Source: Pascua guehoae | Lineage: Eukaryota; Basidiomycota; Tremellomycetes; Trichosporonales; Trichosporonaceae | Length of the DNA stretch: 64,000 nucleotides | Direction: 5' to 3' | Assembly: GCA_001600415.1 (NCBI GenBank) | Contig: BCJX01000007.1 | Span: forward strand, 1,374,144-1,438,143 | Part shown: one piece after another, positions 48,329 through 61,000 of the stretch | Layout of the letters: every line of letters starts with the position of its first letter | Position numbering within the stretch: position 1 is the first letter of the stretch | The notes under the pieces: generated by a model | What the model saw: only the letters and a program-made list of their open reading frames with translations | What the model was told of the DNA's origin: nothing | The model's database searches: none | Made by a program: the position numbers and the translations under genes

Positions 48329-51300
48329 ATGTCGAGCCCTCATGGTACCCAACCAACTGGCGCACAAGGCAAGTCTTTTGCCGTCACCCCCAGCTCTCCC
48401 ACCCAGACGACCCGCACCGCATCCTCCATGGACCGCCCCACATCGCCCAACCTCGGCACTCCAGTCTCGTCAACACCCTCACTTCCTGCCAACTCGTACG
48501 TCTTTCCCATACGCTCGGTATTCCGCCGCGACTCTGTCGGGCCGAGTAGTGCACCGGGGCGCAGAATGAGTGGCAGCGCGTCTTCAGCAAAGGACAACAT
48601 GGGCTTTGTCACCTCGATCCACGACATGCTCGAGCATCCCGACCGACAACTACCGATGTCGCCCAGTCCAAGCGCCCCCGCAAGCCTGTCACACTCCCAT
48701 GAGAGGACATCCATTACATCGGATGAAGATGTTGCCACACCAGCATGTCATTCCACTACCCCACCCACAACCCCATCGCATCCGCCACCATCGTCACACC
48801 CATCCGATATCCCCCAGCCACCATCGTCATATTCACCAGAAAGCCATGAGCAGCCTGCATTGCTACGACCGACTGAAGAGTTGCAACAACGTGGGCGTAC
48901 ACGCTTGGAGCCAGACGATGACGGCGTTCCAGCACTTGTACACGACTTTTCTGGCATTGTTCGTCTCGGAGACGCGATGTCAAGCAGTACAACCGAGGGG
49001 TCGTCGACTGTGCGCGGTACTACCGCGAACTCGGCCCACCGAGTACGCGGTGGACAGCTCCTTCCACAAGGACAATCCATGAAATCAGCGGCCATGCGTG
49101 CGCAGACGCGGGAATCGGTGCGCGACTTCGTTATGGACCAGGCGAACACTATCCAAGTTTCTGATCCGAATGCAATGGAATCCGAGCGGCTGACGCCGTC
49201 TGGTGCGAGCAGCAGCGACCGTCTGTCGCCGTGGGTTCAGCGCAGTGCCAACATGCCAAGGTCCGCCAGCGATCTGGACGACCCAAGAGGTAGCGACACG
49301 CCCGAGGTCACAACTAGCCGCTTCCAGTACCTCGCAACAGAAGATGGGCACCACATCCTGACAGGACATGAGGGGACCTTGCGGCGCTGTGAAGATGAAC
49401 CGATCACTGCACCGGGTGCCGTGCAGGGCTTTGGCGTATTGGTTCTTCTCGAGGAGGTTGTGGATACTGGCGCATTGATTGTTCGCCAAGTCTCAGAGGT
49501 ATGTGAACGCATTCTGTGCGAGCATGACTGATACCAGAACTCGACCGACCTCCTTGGCCTCTCGCCACGCTATCTCTTTGGCCTGGAATGCTTTACGGCT
49601 CTCCTTTCAGAGGACCAAGAGGACGTGCTTCGTGACAATATCGACTCGCTGTATCCCGACGAGGAAGGGTCCGAGAAAACGGTCTACGGCGGCCCTCAAG
49701 TGTTTCGCCTCTCGGGGAGCAGTGAACCCAGCAGAAGAGGCCGCGATTGGTCGTGCTGGGTTGCGGCGAGCCTCCCAAGTCAGACCAAGTCGAAGGAGAA
49801 GAATATGCCAGACAGCTCAGAGCTCATCATCCTCGAGTTTGAGCTAGAACGCGATAGCTACAATCCGCTAATGGCCGACGTGCCCGAATCGCCTTCGATG
49901 GACACTCCCCTTTCTGGTTCTTCCAGGTCGAATGTCTGTGCGACTGGCAATGTCCCTGATGTCTCTCAAAAACAAGCGTCTGCTGCGTCGTCCGGCACAG
50001 ATAACGAACGGGATGTGCCACTGGCTGCCATTCTCGAGAGTACAACAAGCTATTCAAAGCCCCTGCGCACCTTGATGGCAGCCCGCCGTGGCAGATCTGA
50101 AACCCCCTCATCCAAGTCCAGCGACTCGTCGTCAAGTATAGGACGGAGAAGCGGAAGACGATCGCGTCGTGGAGGGCGGGCTACATCTGGATCGTCTGAT
50201 AATCTCGATGTCTTTTCGGTACTCAACGAGATCAACGAGCAGCTGGACCAGGCTACCGACCTGGATACGTACCTCAAGATTGTCGTTGGGGTTGTCAAGG
50301 ACGTATGCCAGTTCCACCGCGTACTCATCTACAAGTTTGACGAGGAGACGAATGGCGAAGTTGTCAAAGAACTCGTCGACTGGAGCCAAACGCACGAGTT
50401 GTACATGGGCCTCAAGTTTCCAGCCACCGACATCCCGCCTCAGGCGCGTAGACTGTATTGTCTCAACAAGGTGCGCTTCCTGTACGATGGGAGTCAACCG
50501 ACGGCGCGCTTGGTGTTGCGGGACAAGGCCGACCTGGATCGCCCGTTGGACATGACACACTGCTTTCTCCGCGCCATGTCACCGATCCACATCCAGTGTA
50601 CGTGTCGTCCATCCAGTGTGTGTAATGTGAAGCACGACTGACCTCAGACCTCGCAAACATGGGCGTACGCTCCTCCATGTCAATCTCCATACTTGCGTTT
50701 GGCAAGCTGTGGGGTCTGATCGCGTGTCATTCGTACGGGAGCAGCGGGATGCGCGTGTCATTCCCAATGCGCCAAATGCTGCGAATTTTTTCCGACATCA
50801 TCTCACGTAATGTCGAACGCCTAAGCTATGCGCAGCGTCTACACACTCGCAAACTCGTTCATACCCAAGGACTCGGGGGACTTGTTGATGGAATCGAACA
50901 GGACAAGTCGGACGGAACAAAGCCGCAAACCTCATCAGGCTACATTGTGTCCAGCGCCGACGAGCTCCTGAGCATTTTTGACGCAGACTGGGGTCTTCTT
51001 GTGATCAATGACGGCTGCAAGTTGCTCGGAAAGAGTGAACAGGCACACGCAATGCTTGCGATCGCCGAGTATCTCCGTCTTGCCAAGTTTGAGTAAGTCC
51101 TTGAAAGTCGTCTCCCTGTGTGAGCGGTTCACACTGACAGCAGTCACCTCATCGCTTCCAATCATATTTCGAAGGATTTTCCAGGACTCTTACTGTCCCG
51201 TGCTGCCGACACGCTGGGGGGTCTCCTGTATGTGCCCCTCACGGCCGAGGCAGGCCAAGATTTCATCGTCTTTCTCCGCAGGGGCGAAGTCCACGAGGTC

Positions 51301-52908
51301 AAATGGGCTGGCCAACCACACAAGCAAGACGCCAGTCCCGAGGAGCTGCTTCGGCCACGCCAGTCGTTCAAGTTGTGGCGGGAGCAGGTTATAGGGAAGG
51401 CCCGCGCATGGACCGACGACCAAATCGAGTCGGCAAGTGTGCTGGCGCTCATTTACGGCAAATTCATCTCCGTCTGGCGCGAGCGGCAGAGTGCCATGGT
51501 TTCCAATCGGCTCACAGCAATCCTGCTGTCCAACACGAGCCACGCAGTGCGGACGCCGCTGTCACAGATTATCAACACACTCGAGCTCGCACTGGCGGGT
51601 GATATTGACCCCGACACTCGTGGAATGCTCGAGAACAGCCACGAAGCCTCGCGCGCCCTCCTCTTCCACGTGCACGACTTGCTCGACCTTACGCGCATCG
51701 AGACGGGTAACGAGACGGGTTTCAACGATCCGTTTGACCTTCGCATGACTATTGCCGACACCGTGCGGCTGTATCAAAATGAGGCCCGTCGACGTGGGAT
51801 TGCGTTCGATGTGTCAATGACCGACGACCTTCCGCGTATGGTGGTAGGCGACACACGAAAGATCAAGACAGTTGTCTCCAACCTTGTCGCCAATGCCGTC
51901 GAGTACACACGCAAGGGTCTGATCGAAGTGGCGTGTCGTCTCGATACGGACGCACCGTATCAAGAGGGTATGGCTCCTGTCACGATCAGCGTGAGCGACT
52001 CGGGCTGTGGCATGCCTCCTGAGAAGCTCGAAGCCATGTTTGTCACTCTTGAAGGCGCCGAGGACCGAGATGAGGGAGGCAATGTCGGACTGGGCCTTGC
52101 AGTAGTCGCTCGGATTGTCGAGCAGTGCGGGGGACAGCTACGTGCCGAAAGTGAGCTGGGAAAAGGGAGTAAATTCTTCTTCTCGGTCAGCCTCAAGGTT
52201 CATGATGACTTGCCATCACCGCAGAGCCACAATCTGGCAATTGTGGTTCAACAGTCTCCCGAGGCGATAACAACACTGAATCAGTCGCCTGATCATGGGA
52301 ACCATGCATCGCTGCCCCTCCCGTCCATCGATGGCGTCAACGGCGATACCGCCATGGAGCGAGACGCACCCGCTACAACTGCTCTTCCGTCACCCATCCG
52401 GGCAATGCGATCGCTGACCGGACCGACCGGAAAGCCTCAACTGCGGATCCTCATCGTTGAGGACGACGCCATAAACGCCAAGATCCTCAAACGGCGGTTA
52501 GAGATGGACAAGCATAGGGTGCTCTCTGCGGAGAACGGCCAGGAGGCTGTCGATATGCTTATTCGGGACTGGGACATCGACGCTGTCATCATGGATATCC
52601 AAATGCCGATCATGAACGGCTACGAGTCTGCGGCGGCGATCCGTAAACTCGAGGGCGACGGCCAGGCGGGCTCGACAGGGGTACCATTGCGCATCGACGG
52701 CCGCGTCCCAATCTTTGCGCTCAGTGCAAGTCTGTACGAAGACGACCGCGTCCACCTTGCCCGCGACTTTGACGGGTGGTTGCTCAAACCGCTAAATTTC
52801 AAGCGTCTGAGAGCACTGCTCGCGGCGTTACTGGACAAGGGAAAGAGGGCTGAGGAGGTTTACCGCCCTGGAGAGTGGGAGGCTGGGGGCTACTTTCATG
52901 GAGGGTAG
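48329..52908 (+). CDS. fungal phytochrome: PAS-GAF-PHY hybrid histidine kinase with receiver
   Basis: Red/far-red photoreceptor kinase. Exons 48329-49498, 49538-50597, 50648-51092 and 51141-52908 give 1480 residues. The first 345 residues are disordered and Ser/Pro-rich. The PAS domain opens with RRCEDEPITAPGAVQGFG; C354 is the expected bilin-attachment cysteine. The GAF domain has PATDIPPQARRLY, H741 (SPIHIQ) and H771 (IACHSYG), the two chromophore-pocket histidines. The PHY domain keeps the tongue motif PRQSF. The kinase phospho-acceptor is H1026 (SHAVRTPL), with ATPase boxes NLVANAVEYT and GLGLAVVARIVEQCGG. The receiver has D1377 (VIMDIQMPIMNG) and the late Lys in LLKPL. Every functional residue checked is present. 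It phosphorylates its own receiver and presumably an Ypd1-type phosphotransfer protein. Confidence 0.96.
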
Positions 52909-53315
52909 TGAGTGCACCGCACCTCGCTTCGGCATAGACGACTGAGTTAGCTGCCTCCAGTCGATGACAGAGAGGAGCCCCTCGTTTCAATGACAGGGGT
53001 GTGGAATGTACGACTGTGTTATTAGCAACAAGCTAGTTTTGGTGCCGTGATGTTGTTTTTAGTTGTCGGTTTCGGGTCTGGCCGTGGCCGTCTGGGTGCC
53101 AAAAACAAACAACGCCTCCACCTTCTTGGTATGCGGGGGGACGCATTAAAAACACTATGGCAGGCAGGAGGCCCGAGGCCGAGGCGCGTGCGACCCGCGT
53201 CTTGGGTCTTTTGTCATTGATCATTGAACGCGAGCAGCATCTCTACTCTCAAATCGCACTCTCTCTCACTCACTCTCTCCATTTTACGACTACTGCCCCA
53301 CGCTCATTGTTTCCA
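52909..53315. other. intergenic before the GPI-anchored protein gene
   Basis: No gene seen. The C/T-rich leader at 53235-53315 precedes the next ATG. Confidence 0.5.
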
Positions 53316-54704
53316 ATGCGTCTCTCTCTCCTTGCCGCCCCGTTCCTCGCCGCGTTCGCCGCCGCCGAACTCTCGGTTACCCAGCCTTCGGGCAGTGTCT
53401 GGTGTACGTTGTCTCTTTCGTGTCGCCAGAGGTCCTTTCGACGATGGTGTTCCTGTCGGAACAACTGGCACACTGTGGATATTGAACAGGTCTTAGTGGA
53501 TACGGGATATTGCGTCTCCGATGCGCCCACACAATGATCCACACCGCGTTTCTGTTGCACACTAATCGTCTCCGCCACATTGTTGACAAGCTCTAACACA
53601 CAGGGGTCTCCAATGCCACCAACACGCTCGCCTGGAGCGGCAACGACCCGTCCATGTTCTCGGTCTACATCCGCGCCGAGAAGCAGGAAGTCATGCAAGG
53701 CGAGCTCGCGATTATCGCCTCTACTGGCCCGAACGTTTCTGGTAAGCATTTCATGCCAAATTGCAGATGGCGCATCTGCCACCATCGGCGTCCCATGCGC
53801 CACGCCAAGCACTGACCGTTCAGCCACCCTCGGCTCTGTCTCTATCAACCCGTAAGTAATGGCTCTCTGCGCTATGGTCAATCCAGCTCGGGACTTTTCG
53901 ACGGCCCCATCTTCTCTCTCTACCACCGCCGTGTTGCAGGAGCGGGCGCCTCGAGGCAGGCATAACAGGCATTTAGCCGACAGTCTCCGCCAAGACTGAT
54001 TGATCTGTGCACCCGACTTGGCGCCGAGAGCGCAAGCGTCCACTGCTCCGCTTTGTTCAACTCTTGGCCGGCGGCCTGGTACCTTTCACTGGGCCTCCCA
54101 TTTGACACGTATCCGAGCAGATCTCGAGGCTCGTGCAAGCGGCCTTGTTCAGCTCCCGGCCACACTCCGTGATTGCCGGATACTGTCGTCGTTCCCAACT
54201 GTCATTGTGCTTGCCAAGCCACGGGCGATATCATTCAGCCCACCCCCCTGTCGCGATCTGTGCCTGCCCCGAGCCGTCGTGCTGGGTATCATGCGTCTGG
54301 TCTCCTTCATGACCAACAGCCCGAGCTGACCCCGCAGTGGCCCCGTCAACCCCGGCACATACACTGTCCTCCTGACCGCACCTGGCAACCATTCTGGTTC
54401 GTCCCCCAGCCAAGCCAAGCGTGCACCGTCCTCACCGTGCAATTACTGACTTGCAGACGTCTACACCACGTCGGGCACGTTTGAGATCCGCGCCGTCAAC
54501 AGCACCCTCCCAACCAACACGGCCGTCACGACGCCCTCGTCCTCTGGCACCGGGACCGCGTCCGGAGGTCAGAACGCTGCCCAGTCGTCTGTCAGCGGCT
54601 CGGCCGCCCCGAGCGCGTCGAGCACAAGCGCTGCCACCCATCTCGCGGCCGGCGCCGGCGCAGCAGCTGTCGCGGGTGCGCTGGCGATTGCCCTTGTCGC
54701 GTAA
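53316..54704 (+). CDS. Kre9/Knh1-like N-terminal domain, GPI-anchored cell-wall protein
   Basis: Exons 53316-53403, 53604-53741, 53824-53851 (28 nt), 54338-54396 and 54457-54704 give 186 residues. There is a clear signal peptide (MRLSLLAAPFLAAFAAA). A small Ig-like domain follows, with SVTQPSGSVWW, NTLAWSG and NPGTYTVLLTAPGN, matching the Ser/Thr-rich GPI-anchored Kre9/Knh1-like family. A Ser/Thr/Gly/Ala linker and a hydrophobic tail (AAAVAGALAIALVA) at the very end signal GPI attachment. Likely an abundant surface or cell-wall protein; biochemical role unknown. The third intron (53852-54337, 486 nt) is by far the longest in the window. Confidence 0.8.
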
Positions 54705-55740
54705 AATACCACCACGCTCATTGGATGTGTGTCGCTTCGTATAGCTAGTGTTTGGAGATTTTATCGTAGGAATGGTGCATTAAAATAGCTTGCTTTTCTG
54801 TCCACGCCCCAGAAGGCTATCTGTCGTATTTCTAAAAGTAATAATCACACGAATGGCGTACCGTCACTCTAAGTTGGTTCCGTCCTCGCGATCGAAAACC
54901 TGCTTCTCGCTATGTTAACCATCGAGCCCGACTTCATTTTTCTCAAGGACATGGTGGTGATGGTGTCCACATGGTGAGGTGGTGGATGAGGATGGTGAGA
55001 CGGTGGATTAACAGAGAATGGGTGTGGGCTATTTTGAGAAGAAAGAAAGGAATAACCAGGTGGTGGTGTTGTTGCAACTGGGGCCAAGTTGCCGATCAAT
55101 CTGGTGCCCCCCCCCCCCCCCCAACATCCTCCAGGGTGGAGTTGAGGCAGGGACACCAAGGCGGGGCCATTAGTTTTTACTCCCAATTTCGTTCATGACA
55201 TCATGGCCACAGTTTCTTTTTATGCAGCGGATTGCCGATCACTGATCAGTGGCCTGAAGATACCTGCCATAGCCCTACAACTGGGAACAAACTGACAGCC
55301 AAAAGCGCTGTCCTTGAAAAACCGAGGATTGTCGGCATGCGCAGTAGCCTTTATATCCCTCTAGGCATCTGAGCTTCATCCTCCAGCCCTTGTGCTTGGT
55401 CTTGTGCACCTCTCGCTCCTCTGAGCTTGTGTTGGGAGTTGTCATTGAAGTGTGGAGCATGTTGAGTAGAGGGTGAGTTGGGTGAAGACTATTGTTGAGG
55501 CGCGGGGGTTTCAGGTAAAAACAAATCTACAGTACTACTACATACTTTAGTGTCAGGGTTGGCACATACAGCTACAGCCGTACAGCCAATTTTGCTCCCA
55601 CAGGCTTACCAGCTGTTCCTGGTTTCAGGGACCTGTTGTGTTCCATGATGCGTAAACTCGCTTGTTTCAGTGCTCATGACCGATGTCCCACATCCCACCA
55701 CAAATCATTTCAATGACAAACCTCAAGTCAAGGTCGGAGG
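54705..55740. other. intergenic, border between genic and repetitive DNA
   Basis: No gene seen. A run of 16 C residues occurs at 55107-55122. Base composition drops in GC compared with the genic part of the window. Confidence 0.5.
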
Positions 55741-55803
55741 TGTCACGATCTGGGCGACAGTCGTTTCTACGCGGTGTCGAAATCACGTGACTGACAATCA
55801 CGT
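55741..55803 (+). repeat. 63-bp copy of an LTR-like start (copy a)
   Basis: Begins TGTCACGATCTGG and matches 62879-62943 with three substitutions and one 2-nt gap, in the same orientation. Similarity stops after ...GACAATCACGT. It may be the truncated left LTR of the element that follows. Confidence 0.6.
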
Positions 55804-55991
55804 TGTGGTGGGAATAACTTGCCCACCGGGAATCGATGACGTATCTGCCAGAGACTCATGCCAAACATGATAGCCGACCTAACCGAGGTTTGGGTTGTGG
55901 ACTGAGACTTGGTATCGCCCATTCACCGAGACACGAGCAAGAAACGGAGCGAGAAACAAGGCCGAGACGGACAGAGGCCCAGAGACACACG

Positions 55992-56237
55992 GACCGAGAC
56001 TCGAGCCAGTCGAGGACCGAGACTTGAGCCAGTCGCAGACCAAGACTCGAGCCAGTCGCGGACCGGGACTCGAACGAGAGGCGGACCGAGACTTGAGCCA
56101 GTCGCGGACNGAGACTCGAACGAGAGGCGGACCGAGACTCGAGCTAGCAGTGGACCGAGACTTGAGCCAGCAGCAGACCGAGACTCGAGCCGGCGGTGGA
56201 TCGAGACCCGGACCGACAGCGGATCGAGATTCTAGGA
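55992..56237 (+). repeat. 23-bp minisatellite, about 10 copies
   Basis: Unit gaccgagact(c/t)gagccagtcg(c/a)g repeated head to tail, with a variant carrying gaacgagaggcg. One ambiguous base lies inside it (56110). Confidence 0.9.
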
Positions 56238-56458
56238 CGGGAGAATAGAGACCCAAGCAGGATGGAGAGCGAGACCCGGCCCAGAGGGTGGCGGTAGTGA
56301 GTAACTGACAGAGCAAGGCCCTACACTCGTGGGCAAGGCAAAACTCCCACAAATTTGGAGCCCATTATGGGGCTTGCTCTCGAAGCGAAAAGTCGCGCCC
56401 ACTGTGAAGGGGGTGATGAATCACGAGGATCAGCACAGGGCGGCCATGCATAATAGGG

Positions 56459-56670
56459 ACGAGACCGAGACTCGAGGGCAAGCGTGGCGCTGCCCTCTCT
56501 ATGAGACCGAGATTCGAGGGCAAGCGCGGCGCCGCCCTCTCTAGGAGACCGAGACTCGAGGGCAAGCGCGGCGCTGCCCTCTCTACAAGACCGAGATTCG
56601 AGGGCAAGCGCGGCGCTGCCCTCTTTACAAAACTGACACTTGAGGGCGAGCGTGGTGCTGCCCCTCGAGA
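56459..56670 (+). repeat. 42-bp minisatellite, about 5 copies
   Basis: Each unit contains gagaccgaga(c/t)tcgagggcaa followed by gcg(c/t)ggcgctgccctctct. Because 42 is a multiple of three, the array is open in several frames and encodes a 14-residue repeat, but no coding role is shown. Confidence 0.9.
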
Positions 56671-58041
56671 AGGGGCGAGACTCAGAAGGCTGACACAGGG
56701 CCGCCGCGAGACGCAGTGTTCGTCCGTTCCCGACCTTCGACCACCTGGCAGTGCCGGGAAGGTGGACCGGGTGGACCCCCGCCGAGTTCAGCTCGAGCGC
56801 CCGAGCTGCGGTTGGGACGACGAGGCAGCCACGCGCCCAGCAGAGAGTGGAAACGATCGGGAGGGCCTCAAAACCTGCGGACCGGGCGGGCAGAGGCGCA
56901 AAACTCCATTACGGGCACAAGGACAAGCGTGCTCGCCTGATTGCGATCCGCTCTGGGGTGCGCGAGGCCGAGTGGCGCGCACAAGAACATTGGCAAGTAT
57001 GAGCTGTACCACCCAGGGTTCAGGGGGCGAGGCTCGGGATTGGCGAGGCCCTGCCACCCTGGAAAGGGGGGGGGGGGGGCGGAGGTCGAAGACCGCAACA
57101 GCTGCGTCCCGTGTAGGCCTGCGGTTGCCAAATGGCGACCGCATGGTGGCACACAAGGGAAGGTAACTGCTTCCCGCCAGTGGCGGCCGGGAAGGGGCTG
57201 GGTCGGAAAAGCCTCAGAGCGAGGGCGGCAAGACGGGGCAGCGGCCCAGACAACTGCGTCCCATGCGGACCTGCAGGGGTGCGACAACTACANCCCCTGC
57301 AAGTCTGCAGTTGCCAATATCGCGAGTCGGCCAGGCCCAACGAGCNGAGCCGAAAGTGTCGGGCCACCAGGGGCGAGAGTCNCCCNCCGATGNGGGAGGC
57401 CAGCGCTGGGCTGCNGTGTTAGAACCNGGAGTCGAGGGCNGCGTCAGAGCCCAGGCGGGTCGTGNGCACCGGGCAGAANGAGCACCTCATCGGTGCNGCC
57501 TTTGGCCTTACCCTTGCAATTGGGAATTGAGGCGCATCTCCAGTTCGACGTATGGCGGGTAGAGAAGGGCGCGAGAGGCGAGCGGACAGCTTGGCCCGGG
57601 TCCACCTGGTTTTTTCGGGCTTGTCGGGATGGGGTTAGGGACTCGAGTGAGGAAGGGGTTGAAAAGTCCCGACGCGCAGGCAGGGGAATGGGTCTCGACG
57701 CGCGGTCCCTGGAGCCAACCCACAACGAGTTTCCCCTTCCCCATCCCATCCCCCAACCCCAGAGCGGCCTGTGAGTTTGACTGGGAGGGGCATGGACCNC
57801 CCCCCCCCCCCACTCGACTCCACTTCCACGGGCCCCAAGCCACGAGGCGTGGCACGCGAAAACCCGGGCCCATGGCCCATCGCCACGATGCAAGGAGAGC
57901 GGCGGGCCGTCCTTTTGAAGTCAGAAAAAGGAGATTCCCAGTCAAGCGATCGCTCTACTCACCAGGTCTCTGACACCCCTCAACCCGCTCAAGCACTACC
58001 AGGAGCAACCGCTTGCTCTGACCCCACCGCCGAGAACTGCT

Positions 58042-61000
58042 TTGCGACTAGCAAAGAAATTATGGCTGGCCACTCTCGAAACCGCCCTCAGAGGATCCGC
58101 GACTCGATCCTTGCCCAAGGACAGCAAGGACACCGACCTAGCGCAACACGAGCCAAGGATGTCGATGAACCCCGCAACGGAACCGATGGTTGGTGGTGCA
58201 CCGCCGCCTGGATTCGCGAACAGGGCCCTGCCGCCGCACTTGGACATCGGAACGGGGGCGAGAGAGGTGAGTGGTGAGCGGAGGGGTAGAGGAGAGGACG
58301 AGCGAGAGAGGAATGCTAGCCCGGAGCAAGCCGGAGGGGCTCACGGCAACGTGAGCCGCGGCGGTTCGATGCCAAAGGACCCCGCTACCAAGAGAGATGG
58401 CCTGGCCCCTCTTGAGGACCCAAAGGAGCGTACGCCCTTGGGTCTCGGTGCGCAAGCTGCAGTGCTAGTCACTGGCACAGCCGTTGGCAGAGAAGAGGAT
58501 AACCCCTCTGCCGGAGACTGGTCCCACGTTCCTGTGGTGTCTCCCAGAGCCCCTACCACCCGCTTTGGCGATGGGGCGGCCATTGTTGAAGACCGTGAGC
58601 CGAGGACGCTAGCGTCGGAGCTCGATCACGCCGAGGCTGGCACAGCTGCCGCCCGGTGGACCGTGTATCGGAGCCCGCCCCCTGCCATAAGCAGCAAGGA
58701 TGGAAGTTATGGATCTTGTGCCCCGACCGATCAGGAGTCTGACGGTATTCCACGAGTTGGGTTTCAGACGAGAAGGGAAGAGACTAGGCGTTTTACCGCG
58801 CATACTGCACAAGCGGTAGAAGAGCGAGACTCTGGCCAGGGTCGGAGGACTGGGTGGGCCCTCCGACAGCCACGCTATGAGGAGCATGACAAATATGCAC
58901 AAAAGTCAGCCCGAGAGTATGACGACGAGACTCGGAGCGAGGATAGCGAAGAAGTGGTTAGTAAGAAGGTGACATACTGCTCGATGCCTACTCTCGGCGG
59001 GCACAAGGCGAGGATCTGGGACCTCAACGGCGCCACTCTGGTTGACCACTTGGAGTGGTTCAATGATGCCGCGGATGCAGCCGGCCTGACAGGAGGGGAG
59101 AGGATGAGTCTCTACCCCAAATACGTGCTCATCGAGAAGAGGCGACAGTTTGCTGCAGTCGTGAAAACCATGAATGTTCGAAGTTGGGAGGCGTTCCAGG
59201 AGGAGCTACAAGAGAGATACTATGACCCTACGAGGGCGCCGGCGACGGCGAAGGACTTGGAAGAGCTCGCTGCGCAGCGGTTGGTGAAAGGAGTAATGGA
59301 GCGGGGAGATGTCATGTGGTACACGGAGGAGTTTGCCCTCCTGATCGAGCAGTACCAGAGGTCGGAAGAGTACACGGCCAAGGTGGTGGACCGCTGCTAC
59401 TTTAGCAGCTTCTCGCACTCGCTCATGCAGGAAGTGAAAGTGGCGAACGAGAGTAGGTGGAGGAGTGAGGGATGGGACGGGAAGAGCCTCCCTTGCTGGA
59501 AACAGGTGGAGAAAGCGCTCTTGGAGTATTTCTCCCCGGAGAATGAGATGGTGCAGCTGAGGATGGGGAAGGGCGAAGCGGTCCAGAGTCTTCGTAACNA
59601 GGNNCGANGGGGGGAAGAGGCTTTAGCTCGCTATCGTAGCAGGATCGAAGGGGAGAAGTTGATCCAGATCGGCNGGGACGGGACNACTTTTACCTTCACC
59701 GAAGGCCTGAGCGGGGCTCGGGTACCCAAAACGCCGGGTACGATGAAGGAGATAATAGACGGAATGAAGAAGCTAAAGGTGGAGCANGTCAGCGTGGCCC
59801 TACCCCAANGTAGAGAGGTGGAGAGGGAGTATCAAGAGCACTGGGTGAGACTCAACCAGGTGCAGCCCNGGGTGGCCAAAGCGTGGTTGCCGAGTTTGAG
59901 GAGCGAGTTACTGGACAACCACAAGGCGCATCAGGCGTTGTCCACGGCCTGGACGACCCTGGCGCACAAGGGGCCAAGGAGCGCGGAGTATGCCGAGGCG
60001 TATACCATGGCCGCCATTGAGTCTCCTGACGCGCTAGGAAAGCTGGTCGCGCCTGTCCTCAAGAGTAGCTACTACTCCTCGAGCTCCCTGGGAGGAGGGA
60101 CCGCGTACGCACCGCGACCCGTGCTGCGGCCTGTGTTCCAGCGGCCACCGTGGAACAGCCAAAGGCCGCAGTTTGTGCCCAGGGGCCCGGGGCCAAGGCC
60201 CTCCGCTCCCGCGCCAACCAAACCTCGGATCGAAAACGCCGCTGCAGAAGCCGAAATGGCGGTGGTGGGCCAGTTGCCTGGGGGGAGCCAGCAACCAGTG
60301 GGGCCGAGGCCTTTCACGTTCTGTCGGAATGAGTGTTTCTGGTGTGGGAACTTGGGTCACTTTGTGGGCGAATGTCAGAAGCTGCAGGAGGTCCTGGCCC
60401 TTGGCGTGGTTTGGTACGGAGAAGAAGTGCCAGGACGAAAGAGCAGGCCCATTGTGTGGGCGGGAGGACTGCGAGTCGGGGAAATGGTGGGGCGACACCC
60501 TACCCAGGGCAACCGGCACGCCTGCATCGCCGAGAGTCTCGCGGAGGCGAAGCAACGCACAGCTGAAGCGGTGGTGCTGAATGCGGAATGGTACCAGGAA
60601 GCTGTAGAGATGGGATGGGAGGAAGAGATGGAGGAGGCATGGGTTGGGGAAGTGTGTGCCGACGACGAGTATGGTCCCGAGTATGAGGATGAGGAGGGGG
60701 ACTACTACGTGGACGAGGCGGGGGTAGAATGGGACGGAGAGTATGAGGTGGCCTTGGGATCGGTTGTCGCATGGGACGAACTGCCTGGGGAAGCAAGTGT
60801 CGAGGCCCGGAGGTTGCGCCGCGACAAAAACGCCAAGCTCATGGCCTTTCTCATGGAAAAGGTGCGAGCGTCAGAGGCGCGACGAGGGGAAACAGAGGCA
60901 GAAGTGGCAGCTGCGGATAAACGCGCCACCAGCATTGGTGACAGCTGCACCACCCCCTACGCCAAAGAGCAGCCGAAGAGGGGAACCAGGGTGCCGAAGG

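Noticed and set aside
56501..57774. Overlapping long frames in the minisatellite region of the retroelement
   Set aside because: Their length results from repeat units being multiples of three and from stop-poor GC-rich DNA; no domain or conserved start.
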